A DNA stretch of 64,000 bases from Desulfobacter postgatei 2ac9 (GTDB lineage Bacteria; Desulfobacterota; Desulfobacteria; Desulfobacterales; Desulfobacteraceae), in contig NZ_CM001488.1 in assembly GCF_000233695.2 (NCBI RefSeq), positions 140,549 through 204,548 of the forward strand. The letters run 5' to 3'. Below, piece after piece: positions 52,770 through 62,135 of this stretch (position 1 is the first letter of the stretch; every line of letters begins with the position of its first letter). The notes below the pieces were generated by a model that was given only the letters and a program-made list of their open reading frames with translations, did no database searches and had not been told where the DNA came from. A program made the translations under genes and the position numbers.

Positions 52770-54632
52770 TCAACCGCTCAGGGATAGGGTAATATGGTAG
52801 ACCCCGCCCTCCAACTTTGATTTCAACGGCAGGCCTGATTTCTCAAACACCTTGATCATGGGTCGGTTTTCGGGCAGAACCTCGGCATAGAGCGCTTCAA
52901 GTTTGCGTTTTTTCCCCTCCTGGACCAACAATGACATTAAATAGGACCCCACCCCTGCACCCTGGTAGTTTTCATCTATCAAAAAAGCCACTTCACCGGC
53001 TTTGCCGTCATCGCTGCCAACCAGTCGTGCCTCGGCAACAATCCGATTTTCGCCCTTTTTTCCACCAAATCCCACCACGGAGAACTCTTTGGTATAATCC
53101 ACATTGACATACGCCTGCATTTTGTCGTGACCCATGGTTTTTACGGAATAAAAGAAGCGATAAAATACCGTTTCATTTGAACAGCGGTAGAAAAACCGGC
53201 GCATGGATTCTTCATACGAAGGCTTCATGGCCCGAAACCGGACTGTTTTATCACCCTTGAAGGTTTTGGTATGGGCAATATATGCCGGATACAGATGGCC
53301 GGAACGGCTGACAAAAATCTGGTTGGAATAGAGGATTTTTTTTTCCCGGGCCTTTTTAATCAAATCCTCTCTATCGTCGGGATGGGCCACATCAATGATG
53401 GCCTGGGCCCGTTCCCGCAAGGGACGCCATTTGAGCATGGCCACCCCGTATTCCGTGGCCAGCACATGAATCGATTCACGCAACCGCAACTGATTGACAT
53501 ATTTCTCTATACTGAACAGGATATTGGACTCGCCGTTTTCATTACGGCTGGGCATACCGACGATGGTGTTGCCATCCTTGGAGGCTTCTGCGGCCTTGTA
53601 AAAATCAATCCCTTCACCAGGGCCTGAAATCACGGCGCCTCTTAAGGGAAAGGCAACCCTGCCCTGGAGATCGGCTTTGCGGCCTTCATATATGGCGACA
53701 AACTGGGGGTTGCGGGCAATGAGCTGGGAGTTGCACACCCAGTCAATACCCTGGAACTCCACCAGAGGATTTTTATGCAGCCATTTCATCAATTTTTTGG
53801 TGCCAAGGGCATAGGATGCCAAAGATTTGCCCCTGAACAGAAATTTTCGATTATTGGTGACAGCCCCGGAATTGACAAGCTCTGCGGCTGCATCGGTAAA
53901 ATAAAGGGAATGAATGCCAAGATCTTTTTTATCTGACAAATAAGGCACCAGCGCTTCGAACAAGGGTCCAAGGGAATAGTTGATGCAGTCACCATCCCGA
54001 ATTTCATTGGCCACATTGGCAGCCACCTTTTTCATAACATCGGTAACCGGTTCAGGAGTATAGGTGATCGGCTCCCGGTCCGCGCGTACCAGAAGATCAA
54101 ACTCTTCTATGGAGACAAAGGTATCCCCATAGGTAAAGGGCATTGCCTCATTCACCTCACCCACCACAAGGCTTGCCTTGTACATGGCTTCTTTTGCCAC
54201 ATCCACGGCAAGACCCAGACTGCAGTATCCGGCATCATTGGGCGGGGTGATCTGTATAAATGCCACATCCACATTGATTCTGCCGGATCTGATGATTTCC
54301 GGAATCTCAGAGGAATAGGCAGGGATAAGATCCACCTGGCCGGTGGAAATGGTATCCCAGGCCACATATCCCCCTGAAAAAAATGTTTTCAACCGGTAGT
54401 TGGGGGCATTAAGGCGATCAATGGACAAAATGGTCTCCCCCAGCACAGCCAGCTGCATCAACTCAAGATCCCTGATATTATGTTTGTCCACATCAAGCAA
54501 TGTACGGATCAGCCGTCGTGGCGTAGCCGGCCCTGTGCCGATGAACACGGTCATTCCGGGCCGGATATGATTTAAAACCTTATCCGGGGGCACAAGACGA
54601 CTCTCCCAATTGCTCAGGTTTTTCTCCGACAT
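52770..54632 (-). CDS. Acetyl-CoA hydrolase/CoA-transferase fused to GNAT acetyltransferase
   Basis: A 620-residue fusion. Residues 1-460 are a family I-type CoA-transferase/acetyl-CoA hydrolase (VLNHIRPGMTVFIGTGPATP, ITPPNDAGYCSLGLAVD, GPGEGIDFYKAAEASKDG, HVLATEYGVAMLKW); residues about 470-620 are a GNAT domain (VRFRAMKPSYEESMRRFFY, VAFLIDENYQGAGVGSYLMSLLVQEGKKRKL). CoA-transferases activate acetate with succinyl-CoA in Desulfobacter; the GNAT half suggests protein acetylation or a regulatory role instead. Substrate not shown. Confidence 0.88.
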   Translation of the reverse strand: MSEKNLSNWESRLVPPDKVLNHIRPGMTVFIGTGPATPRRLIRTLLDVDKHNIRDLELMQLAVLGETILSIDRLNAPNYRLKTFFSGGYVAWDTISTGQVDLIPAYSSEIPEIIRSGRINVDVAFIQITPPNDAGYCSLGLAVDVAKEAMYKASLVVGEVNEAMPFTYGDTFVSIEEFDLLVRADREPITYTPEPVTDVMKKVAANVANEIRDGDCINYSLGPLFEALVPYLSDKKDLGIHSLYFTDAAAELVNSGAVTNNRKFLFRGKSLASYALGTKKLMKWLHKNPLVEFQGIDWVCNSQLIARNPQFVAIYEGRKADLQGRVAFPLRGAVISGPGEGIDFYKAAEASKDGNTIVGMPSRNENGESNILFSIEKYVNQLRLRESIHVLATEYGVAMLKWRPLRERAQAIIDVAHPDDREDLIKKAREKKILYSNQIFVSRSGHLYPAYIAHTKTFKGDKTVRFRAMKPSYEESMRRFFYRCSNETVFYRFFYSVKTMGHDKMQAYVNVDYTKEFSVVGFGGKKGENRIVAEARLVGSDDGKAGEVAFLIDENYQGAGVGSYLMSLLVQEGKKRKLEALYAEVLPENRPMIKVFEKSGLPLKSKLEGGVYHITLSLSG

Positions 54633-54672
54633 AACTCCCTCCCTGTAGTGGAATGCATATTAGATAATTTTA

Positions 54673-56121
54673 TCAGTTTTGGGTGTCCTCATGATTCTTC
54701 CTTTCTGAGATGGTATATCGAACCTGTACCTTTTCATGCTTCTCATCCGGCCGCAGGGTGGCAGGGCTCATGACCAATCCCACATTAATAACGCCAGAGG
54801 TTGTTAACTCTGTCAGAGGAATTTTCTCGGTAAACACGGTGCTTACGTTGTCCAGGGCAATCTCGCCGCCTGTGATTTTGACCGTTTCAGGGATAACGCG
54901 GATACTGGTCATGATAACGCCGTCCGGCAATTTTCCTGAAAAGTCTGCTTGTACCGGTACCTGTTTTTCCGCCATGGTGTCCAGGGTCACTTCCACCTGA
55001 TCCGGTTCAATGTTTTTCAGGCGGATACCCGGTGGCAACTGGACATTCTGCCGGGTAATGGTCAGTTTGTTTTTTCCCACAACGGTTCCGTTAAGGGATA
55101 TCTTGATACTCATCCGATCCAAAGTCAAGGAGTTGACCAAAGGCCGTGCACCGCTGATCAGAAGCCTGGACCTGGAAGCGGATGCATCAATAATGTTCAT
55201 TTTTTTGTCAGGCTTCATGAACTCAATGGGAACATCATAGTTGGCCAATGTCTCCATGCCTCTTGAAAAGCTCAGCCACAGACCTGTGGTACATAAAAAA
55301 CAGACCATGGCAGCAACAAGCAGTTCCCGGTTCTGCCTGCGCATTCCCTTTACCGGTTCAGGCCCGCCGGTATATTGTTTTATTAGCGATTCAATCTTGT
55401 TAGGGTCCCTGATTTCATGAATCTGATTGTCTTGTACAAGGGATACTTTTCCACGTTCCTCAGACACAACAATCACCAGGGCATCGCATTGCTCAGTAAG
55501 CCCCAGAGCCGCCCTGTGCCGGGTGCCGTATTTGGAGGCCAGATTTCGATTCTGGGACAAGGGCAAAATTGTCCCGGCCCGGGTAATCCTTCCCCTCTGG
55601 ATGACGGCAGCACCGTCATGAAGCGGCGCACCGGGCCAAAAAATATTAACCAGCATTTCCCTGGAAAGTGATGCATTAATATCCACCCCGGAGGAAATTA
55701 TGCTGTCCACCCCTGTTTTAAGCGGCATCACGATCAATGCCCCGATTTTCGATCGGGCCAGTTCCACCACAGCATCCGTAATGATGCGCACCGGCGTATT
55801 GATCTGGGCCCTTGGAACTTCCCATAGAAAAAATTTGAGGCTGCGTGTTCTGACCACCCCTGATATTTCATTTCTAAATACAATGATGATGATAAACGTC
55901 GCCACGGTGATCACGCCCTGCAGGACCCAGTTGGTAATGATCAGCCCCATGGCGTTGGCGCTACGACCGATGACCCACATCGCCACCACAGCCATAAGAA
56001 CACGCAGGACATTGGTCCCCCGGAACAGTACATACAAACGAAACAGAATATATGCGTTAAATACAATATCCAGCACATCCTGCCAGCGCCATCCGGAAAA
56101 TAATAAAATCAGTTGTTCCAT
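54673..56121 (-). CDS. cdaA: Diadenylate cyclase CdaA fused to YbbR regulator domains
   Basis: A 482-residue membrane protein that makes cyclic di-AMP from two ATP. Three N-terminal membrane segments, then a DisA_N cyclase domain with the catalytic DGA (169-171, LHDGAAVI) and RHR (201-203, GTRHRAALGL). A fourth membrane segment (about 268-285) is followed by YbbR-like beta repeats (about 300-470). In Firmicutes CdaA and YbbR/CdaR are separate adjacent genes; here they form one chain. Start ATG at 56121. Confidence 0.92.
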   Translation of the reverse strand: MEQLILLFSGWRWQDVLDIVFNAYILFRLYVLFRGTNVLRVLMAVVAMWVIGRSANAMGLIITNWVLQGVITVATFIIIIVFRNEISGVVRTRSLKFFLWEVPRAQINTPVRIITDAVVELARSKIGALIVMPLKTGVDSIISSGVDINASLSREMLVNIFWPGAPLHDGAAVIQRGRITRAGTILPLSQNRNLASKYGTRHRAALGLTEQCDALVIVVSEERGKVSLVQDNQIHEIRDPNKIESLIKQYTGGPEPVKGMRRQNRELLVAAMVCFLCTTGLWLSFSRGMETLANYDVPIEFMKPDKKMNIIDASASRSRLLISGARPLVNSLTLDRMSIKISLNGTVVGKNKLTITRQNVQLPPGIRLKNIEPDQVEVTLDTMAEKQVPVQADFSGKLPDGVIMTSIRVIPETVKITGGEIALDNVSTVFTEKIPLTELTTSGVINVGLVMSPATLRPDEKHEKVQVRYTISERKNHEDTQN

Positions 56122-56126
56122 GGGTA

Positions 56127-56564
56127 TCAATCAGACATGCTGAATCTTAAGGTTTTTAGAATATTATTGGCTTCATCCCGAATTTCGACCCGCCAGGGCC
56201 CCTTATCTGCAGCACGCATCTGAACCCTTGAAAAAGAGGACCATTTGGGTACGGAAAGAACAAGAGGTATGGAAAAAATAAGCTTATCGTTTTTATACCA
56301 GTTATGAAAAATCGCTGTCTTTTCATACACCGGATCAAATTCGGAAAAACAGAAAACCTCTCCCTGGGAAACGGAAAATACAACGGCCGGATTCACCGGC
56401 CTGAAATTGGATATGCGTTCACACACAACGGCATCGGCCAAAACCACACGGGGCTGGTCTGCCAGGCCGACACCGGGCGCTATAAACAAAAACCCCACCA
56501 GTCCGCAAACAAGGAGAAGTCGGGAAAGCAAAAAAGAAGACTTTTTTGCATTGAAATCTGGCAT
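56127..56564 (-). CDS. DUF2914-domain secreted or membrane-anchored protein
   Basis: About 145 residues from MPDFNAKKSSFLLSR, the start that gives a normal signal peptide (LLLVCGLVGFLFIAPGVGLA); an ATG at 56663, exactly after the S4 gene stop (TAAATG), would add 33 residues. The mature part has the DUF2914 pattern: VVLADAVVCERISNFRPVN, IFHNWYKNDKLIFSIPLVLS, WSSFSRVQM, GPWRVEIRDEANNILKTLRF. Role unknown. Six bases upstream of cdaA, so in its operon. Confidence 0.8.
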   Translation of the reverse strand: MPDFNAKKSSFLLSRLLLVCGLVGFLFIAPGVGLADQPRVVLADAVVCERISNFRPVNPAVVFSVSQGEVFCFSEFDPVYEKTAIFHNWYKNDKLIFSIPLVLSVPKWSSFSRVQMRAADKGPWRVEIRDEANNILKTLRFSMSD

Positions 56565-56663
56565 ATTACGCTCTTTTGTGATCATACACGCTACGCTTTC
56601 ATAAGATTTAAACATAGTTGAAACTATATACCGGTTGGAGAGAAAAAAAAAGTTGGGGTTCAT

Positions 56664-56891
56664 TTAGACAGGAGCCATTTTCATTTCAAGACAACTGTCA
56701 TAAATTTCTATAACATCGCCGGGAAAAATCTTTTTCCTTTTTCGTGTTTCAACCCGCCCGTTTACCCGGACTAGCCCGTCGGCAATCATATACTTGGCCT
56801 CGCCCCCGCTGGACGCAAAATTTTCAAACTTGAGCACCTTATACAATTCCACAGGTGCATGGGTAATATAAACGATTCTGTTCTCAGTCAT
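56664..56891 (-). CDS. S4-domain RNA-binding protein
   Basis: A 75-residue protein consisting of an S4 RNA-binding domain (ELYKVLKFENFASSGGEAKY, MIADGLVRVNGRVETRKRKK, IFPGDVIEI), similar in size to YbcJ/YaaA-type proteins. Overlaps the upstream acyl-CoA synthetase gene by eight bases and is followed directly by the DUF2914 gene. Confidence 0.88.
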   Translation of the reverse strand: MTENRIVYITHAPVELYKVLKFENFASSGGEAKYMIADGLVRVNGRVETRKRKKIFPGDVIEIYDSCLEMKMAPV

Positions 56892-58761
56892 GGATTACAC
56901 CTTCTTCTTTTGACATACGGACGGCATTGGCGCGCAACCGGCCCTGAATATAAAGGGAGAGGGCCGCCACAGCACCATCGCAGACTTTGAAAACAGGAAT
57001 GCAGCCTGCAATCAGGGCGTCACGCAAAGGGTCGTAAAGCCTGCCGCCGTCCACCACAGCCACAATGGGGGTTTCACTGGTATTATTCAGATGTGTGAGC
57101 CGATGGAGAATCGCACCTTTATGGTGCATGCAAAACCGGTCTTCCGGGTCGGTGTCCAATGTCTTCATGGCCGGAGACATGGGATCCACACTGAGAATTA
57201 CAGCATCAACGCCGGGGTCCCGGCAAAGAATTTCGGCAATGTCGCCGTGAACCTGGTCATCGGCCGCCGGACTGATATCAAGGGGGTTGGATATCGTGAC
57301 CAGACGGTCCAGCCCCTTGGCAGCCAGCACAGACCGCACGTCAGTTACTGTTTTATTGCCGAATCGGGCAAACTCCATGGTAAAATCATCGCTTTGGATG
57401 GAATCAGCCATTCCCACGGCTTCAAACCCGGCACCGCTGACGGCAGCCAGGCGGTTGCCATGGATAATTTTGGTATTTAAGGTTTCGGCCAGAAGCATAA
57501 GCGCCTGAAATTCATTGAAGGTTCTGGCAACAATGGCTCCGGGCTGGGAAACACAGCTTTCGCAGACCATATAGTCCCCGGCGATGGAGGCGGTATGGCT
57601 GGAGGTGGCGGCTTTACCTTCCGGGGTCCGGCTGGCCTTATAAAACACCACGCAACATGACCTGGGGCAGGATCCGTTCTTGGGCAATTTTTCTTTAGGA
57701 ATAAACCAGGTATCAAAATTTCCGGGCAAAGAAATCACCCCCATGCAATTGGCACCGATAAACACCGGACCGCCATCGGTATCCGGACGGATGCGGGCTG
57801 CACAGATCGCCTCCACGACCTGTTCGGCCCTATCCCGGCTGTCAGGGGTCTCCCCTAAGCCTCCGGCAATAAGCATAACGGCATGGGCAGCATCCTTTTC
57901 TATGATATCCTCGACCAGGTCAGGGACCTGATCGGCCCCCACAGCCACAATAAAGAGATCAAGCGCATCTATAATAAAAACAGCTTCCGGGTTTTCACGG
58001 CAATAGGTATTACCGATACGGATAAAAGACTCAAAACACTCCGCCAATTGCTCATCCGTAACAATACGGCGCTGTCCACGGGTTAAACCGGCAAGTTTTC
58101 TGTATGAAATGGTCTTGCGATACAACCGGAAAAAACGCTCCCCTGTGCACATGGCCGGGGAGACCGCCACAATGGCCTGGCCTTTCCTGAATCGCTTGGC
58201 ATATAACGCCGTGTCCGTACCGCCCAATCCGGCAGATAATATGGTGCCGAATTCCCGGGTGTGACGCAGTCCAACAATGAGTTCATTGCCAAAGGCTGCA
58301 GAATCCGGGGGCATATACTGCACCTGGAGTACGCCTTTAACATCCCGGGAAACTGCAGCTGTCAGGGCGTCACCGGTCAGACCTTGATAATGCACAGGCA
58401 GGCCTTCCTGGGTACGGGCCAAGCCGGCTGCATAGCTTTCCGGCACCTCGTAGAACATCCGGCGCACGGCGGAACGGATCTTATCGGGTTCATTGTCCAC
58501 CACCCGGACCCCGCCCACTTCTGTTTTATGGACGATATAGGGAGAGACTATTTTCAACACGATTTTCTTCCCCGGTATGGCCACAAGCTCATCATCCGCA
58601 ATTCGAGTTCCGCGCTTGATCAGACGGGTCCGGGGAAACGTTTCTGACCCGGACTTCGCCAAAAGCTCGTATACTTCGGATTCAAAAAGAAAATCCCGGC
58701 CCTGCCCCCAGGCGTTGGAAAAAATTTGTTCAATGGAATCAAAATCAATATCCAACTGCAT
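56884..58761 (-). CDS. ADP-forming acyl-CoA synthetase-like protein
   Basis: A 625-residue NDP-forming acyl-CoA ligase with permuted order: N-terminal ATP-grasp domain (KKIVLKIVSPYIVHKTEVGG), then CoA-binding and ligase domains (GANCMGVISLPGNFDT; phosphohistidine loop SSHTASIAGD). Such enzymes convert acyl-CoA, ADP and phosphate to acid, ATP and CoA. Slightly shorter than usual (about 690-710). First gene of the operon with the S4, DUF2914 and CdaA proteins. Substrate unknown. Confidence 0.85.
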   Translation of the reverse strand: MQLDIDFDSIEQIFSNAWGQGRDFLFESEVYELLAKSGSETFPRTRLIKRGTRIADDELVAIPGKKIVLKIVSPYIVHKTEVGGVRVVDNEPDKIRSAVRRMFYEVPESYAAGLARTQEGLPVHYQGLTGDALTAAVSRDVKGVLQVQYMPPDSAAFGNELIVGLRHTREFGTILSAGLGGTDTALYAKRFRKGQAIVAVSPAMCTGERFFRLYRKTISYRKLAGLTRGQRRIVTDEQLAECFESFIRIGNTYCRENPEAVFIIDALDLFIVAVGADQVPDLVEDIIEKDAAHAVMLIAGGLGETPDSRDRAEQVVEAICAARIRPDTDGGPVFIGANCMGVISLPGNFDTWFIPKEKLPKNGSCPRSCCVVFYKASRTPEGKAATSSHTASIAGDYMVCESCVSQPGAIVARTFNEFQALMLLAETLNTKIIHGNRLAAVSGAGFEAVGMADSIQSDDFTMEFARFGNKTVTDVRSVLAAKGLDRLVTISNPLDISPAADDQVHGDIAEILCRDPGVDAVILSVDPMSPAMKTLDTDPEDRFCMHHKGAILHRLTHLNNTSETPIVAVVDGGRLYDPLRDALIAGCIPVFKVCDGAVAALSLYIQGRLRANAVRMSKEEGVIHD

Positions 58762-59030
58762 GTTGATCCTCAGTCATCTTGTTAATTCTATTGACGGGGG
58801 AATCACCCCTTTTGACGCAGACAAGGCATCATTCATTAATTGTTGCCTGCCGTGCAAGCAATCATATACCGTACCGTGACAAGGTGTATAGAGATAAGAC
58901 AAAAAAAATATCCCGGCATGGCCAAAGAATATAGAGTCTGATATATCAGAGTCAGGTCGCCTGATTTCCAGGCTCCAATTCAAAGCGGCTGCAAAAATTA
59001 TTTTGGAAGGTCGGTTAAAAAAGTCAAAAA

Positions 59031-60311
59031 ATGCGATACCCAGAATATCTTGAAAAAAAATTTAATTTCCCCGGATTTTACCGGGTAAAACTGGCTTTGC
59101 CGTCCATGGCACTGCCGGACCCCGCAAACGACCTGAAAGCACAACTGGCAAAGGCACTGGATCAGTCAGCCATTGAACCCGGACAGACCGTGGCCGTTGG
59201 CGTGGGCAGCCGGGGCATTAACAAAATTGCGGATCTTGTGTCGCAAATCTGCCGGAGCATCAAAGAAAAAGGGGCCCACCCTGTCATCATTCCCGCCATG
59301 GGAAGCCACGGCAGCGCCACGCCCGAAGGCCAGGAAAAGACCCTGGCAAAATTAGGCGTTACAAGTAAAATATGCCAGGCAACAATTGCCTCACAAATGG
59401 ATGCAGTTAAAGTCGGAACCGTGTTTGATGACGTGCCTGTCTATTTTTCAAAAAAGGCCATGGAAGCCGACCACAGCATCTGCATAAACCGCATCAAGCC
59501 CCATACCAAATTTAAAGGTGATGTGGAAAGCGGGCTTTACAAAATGCTGGTAGTGGGCATGGGTAAACACACGGGCGCCTTGACCTATCATAATTTTGCC
59601 CTGAAATACGGATTTCACACGCTTCTCAAAGCCATGGGCGATACCATTATTGAACAAACCAACCTTTGCTTGGGCATCGGTGTGGTGGAGGACGCTTATG
59701 ATCAGGTTATGAAAATTGACGTGATACCGGCGGCCAAAATCAGCACCAGGGAACCGGACCTTTTAACCCTGGCCAAATCCCATTTCCCCAGCCTGCCGTA
59801 TAGAAATCTGGATCTGCTGGTGGTCCGGCAAATCGGCAAGGAGATCAGCGGGTCAGGCATGGACCCCAATGTCACGGGCAGGACCTGTGATTTAATGGAA
59901 GATGATTTTTCCCAAAGCCTTGATGTCAAACGGCTGGTGATCCTGGATCTGTCCGCAAACACGGCAGGCAATGCGATCGGCCTGGGCAATGCAGACATCA
60001 TTACCGAAAAAGTCTTTGCAGGCATGAATTACCAGGCCACGCTCATGAATGCCCTGACCGCCATGTCTCTTAAAAAAGCATCCATTCCGGTCCGGCTGCC
60101 CAATGAGGAAAAGGCCGTTCAGGCAGGGTTTCAAACCATTGGTCCGGTGCCCCCTGAAAAGGTCCGGGCGGTGATTATCAGGGACACCATGCACACGACG
60201 GATTTGCTTGTGAGTGAAGGACTGGCCCGTGAAACCCAAAAACTATCCTGCCTTAAGGAGATGACTCCCTGCCGGATCTCATTCTCCTCATCCGGAGATC
60301 TTATAATTTAA
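59031..60311 (+). CDS. LarA-like (DUF2088) protein, probable nickel-pincer isomerase family
   Basis: A 426-residue protein with the LarA N-terminal domain pattern (AVGVGSRGINKIADLV, IIPAMGSHGSATPEGQ, HSICINRIKPHTKFKGDVESG, LYKMLVVGMGKHTGA, KEISGSGMDPNVTGR). LarA uses a nickel-pincer nucleotide to racemise lactate; this protein belongs to a divergent branch and the substrate cannot be named. No larB, larC or larE gene is present in the window. Divergent from the acyl-CoA synthetase operon. Confidence 0.75.
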   Translation: MRYPEYLEKKFNFPGFYRVKLALPSMALPDPANDLKAQLAKALDQSAIEPGQTVAVGVGSRGINKIADLVSQICRSIKEKGAHPVIIPAMGSHGSATPEGQEKTLAKLGVTSKICQATIASQMDAVKVGTVFDDVPVYFSKKAMEADHSICINRIKPHTKFKGDVESGLYKMLVVGMGKHTGALTYHNFALKYGFHTLLKAMGDTIIEQTNLCLGIGVVEDAYDQVMKIDVIPAAKISTREPDLLTLAKSHFPSLPYRNLDLLVVRQIGKEISGSGMDPNVTGRTCDLMEDDFSQSLDVKRLVILDLSANTAGNAIGLGNADIITEKVFAGMNYQATLMNALTAMSLKKASIPVRLPNEEKAVQAGFQTIGPVPPEKVRAVIIRDTMHTTDLLVSEGLARETQKLSCLKEMTPCRISFSSSGDLII

Positions 60312-60375
60312 GGATAAAAACAGAATTAAGGCCCGGTCTCCGGGAGCTGAGAACATAATCAACGCTGTTGCAGAC

Positions 60376-60585
60376 GTGGATCAGCTGCTTGACGACATAC
60401 AGGCATTGAAAGAGGAGATTTTAAAGCGGATTGAGGCCATTGCAAAAGGCGAGACTGAAATCGCCCAAAACCTGTTCGATCAATTTTGCAAACAAAAGTA
60501 CAACCGGCACACGGCGTTCAAACGGGAAGTCCGATCGGTGATTGCCGGTTCAAGACTTTTAAAAACACTTAATCCGGTATTTTAG
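60376..60585 (+). CDS. Small helical protein of unknown function
   Basis: A 69-residue helical protein (MDQLLDDIQALKEEILKRIE..., ending LLKTLNPVF). The frame is open back to a stop at about 60305 but has only a GTG at 60376 and no good ribosome-binding site. Basic/coiled-coil character and position just before apbE suggest an operon gene; function unknown. Confidence 0.45.
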   Translation: MDQLLDDIQALKEEILKRIEAIAKGETEIAQNLFDQFCKQKYNRHTAFKREVRSVIAGSRLLKTLNPVF

Positions 60586-60632
60586 GACCGGACTGTCCGA
60601 ATAAAACAAACAAAACCAGGAGAATAATATCC

Positions 60633-61676
60633 ATGCCTGAAACCAAGTATATGACAACATTTATATTTGCACTGATGCTGCTCATGGGAACAACACTGTT
60701 TTTACCTGCCCGGTCTTTGGCAACCCAGGAGTATGTGTTTACCGGCCAGACAATGGGCACCACCTATTCCATCAAGCTTATTTCCGCAAAACCGCTGTCG
60801 AAAAGCTTATGGCAGGAAAAAATTGATCTTCGCCTAAAACAGGTCAATGCCTGTTTATCCATGTACCAAAAAGAGAGCGAACTGTCCCGGTTCAATGCCG
60901 CGCCAGAGGATCAAATTTTCAGGGTATCGGCAGATTTCTACCAGGTTCTTGAGCAGTGCAGTCGCCTGCATACTTTGACATCCGGGGCCTGGGACGGCAC
61001 GGTCAAACCTCTGGTGGACCTGTGGGGATTCGGCACAAAAGGGCGGCGGGACAAGCCGCCGAAACCGGCGGAGATTAAAACAGCACTTAAAAGTATTGGC
61101 TTTAACAAGCTTAAAATCGGGGATCATAACCTGACCAAGACAATGCCCGGCATAACACTGGATTTAGGTTCCATAGCCAAAGGGTATGGCGTGGATGAAA
61201 TTGCCCGCCTGATCAGGGAAGGCGGAATCGATAACTATCTTGTGGAAATCGGCGGGGAGCTGGCCGCCGCAGGAGAAAATAAGCATCGCACGGCGTGGAT
61301 TGTGGGCATAACAAATCCCGAAAAAGGGTTTTTGAATTCAGGTCTGTATAAAGAAATACGCCTGGATAACAAAGCCATTGCCACCAGTGGCAATTACAGA
61401 AACTATTTTGAAAAAAACGGGCACACATACTCCCACATTATCAGCCCGAAAACCGGTTATCCGGTTGAAAACGGTGTGGTATCGGCATCGGTTATTTCCG
61501 ATACCTGCACCTGGGCTGATGGTCTTGCCACAGCACTTATGGTCATGGATGTCCATCAGGCTCTGGCCCTTATCAACAGCCTTGAAAACACCGAATGCCT
61601 TATCATCCGCCAGGAGGGAAGAAAAAGAACGGCATTGCGGTCATCCGGATTCAAGTTTATAAATAAGTCCGGGTAA
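60633..61676 (+). CDS. apbE: FAD:protein FMN transferase
   Basis: A 347-residue ApbE that attaches FMN to threonine of flavoproteins such as RnfG/RnfD or NqrB/NqrC. A signal peptide (FIFALMLLMGTTLFLPARSLA) fits periplasmic action; there is no lipobox Cys. Motifs: FTGQTMGTTYSIK, SGAWDGTVKPLVDLWGF, GITLDLGSIAKGYGVDEIA, and metal site DTCTWADGLATALMVM. The last codons and the bases after the stop are part of a 46-base repeat also seen at 34278. Confidence 0.93.
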   Translation: MPETKYMTTFIFALMLLMGTTLFLPARSLATQEYVFTGQTMGTTYSIKLISAKPLSKSLWQEKIDLRLKQVNACLSMYQKESELSRFNAAPEDQIFRVSADFYQVLEQCSRLHTLTSGAWDGTVKPLVDLWGFGTKGRRDKPPKPAEIKTALKSIGFNKLKIGDHNLTKTMPGITLDLGSIAKGYGVDEIARLIREGGIDNYLVEIGGELAAAGENKHRTAWIVGITNPEKGFLNSGLYKEIRLDNKAIATSGNYRNYFEKNGHTYSHIISPKTGYPVENGVVSASVISDTCTWADGLATALMVMDVHQALALINSLENTECLIIRQEGRKRTALRSSGFKFINKSG

Positions 61677-61700
61677 GTTACTCAAATTTTTCAAGCTTTA
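61655..61700 (+). repeat. 46-bp repeat, copy at the apbE 3' end
   Basis: From GTTTATAAATAAGTCCGGGT in the last apbE codons to TTCAAGCTTTA after the stop. Matches 34278-34323 at about 39 of 46 positions in the same orientation. Confidence 0.6.
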
Positions 61701-61749
61701 TGGAATTTCTTTAACATCCCGAAATTGATCTTAATTTTAAGCAGGGATC

Positions 61750-62118
61750 CTAATTATCACCAACCAGAGGCCTTTCACTATTAAATTCAAAGAATACAAG
61801 AAATTTATCCTCATCGGGATTTGAATCTTTTTTCCTGCGTTTTAGAGAAGCGATCCTCTCTGAATTTTTCTCTTCTTTGACTTTAGTCAAATAGATTCTC
61901 TTCCCCTTATAGCCCGGCCCCTCTTCTATAAACAGATAGACTGCATGGGGGTTGGATTCAAGATTTTTGTGCGTTAAGCGATCCCGCATTATAAATGCAA
62001 TCTTATCCTCCAAAAAAAGAGGCCGTGAATAAATAGCCGCATCGACATTACCATTGCTGTCCGCAGTCGATAAAATACCTGTTCCGTCCGTACTCTCAAA
62101 ATAAGATTTAAGTTCCAT
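61750..62118 (-). CDS. Pyridoxamine 5'-phosphate oxidase-like flavin-binding protein
   Basis: A 122-residue split-barrel protein (GTGILSTADSNGNVDAAIYSRP, IAFIMRDRLTHKNLESNPHAV, YLFIEEGPGYKGKRIYL). Members bind FMN, F420 or haem and often act in stress responses. No partner genes. Confidence 0.85.
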   Translation of the reverse strand: MELKSYFESTDGTGILSTADSNGNVDAAIYSRPLFLEDKIAFIMRDRLTHKNLESNPHAVYLFIEEGPGYKGKRIYLTKVKEEKNSERIASLKRRKKDSNPDEDKFLVFFEFNSERPLVGDN

Positions 62119-62135
62119 TTTTAAGCTTCCTTTTT

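Noticed and set aside
58774-58983. A 69-codon frame between the acyl-CoA synthetase and LarA-like genes
   Set aside because: No ribosome-binding site or family pattern; it lies in the divergent promoter region, which also has a 12-base palindrome CTGATATATCAG at 58938.
34278-61700. A 27-kb integrated element bounded by the 46-base direct repeats
   Set aside because: The interval holds core genes (aconitase, alr, cdaA) and no integrase; the repeat is imperfect. Kept only as a repeat observation.
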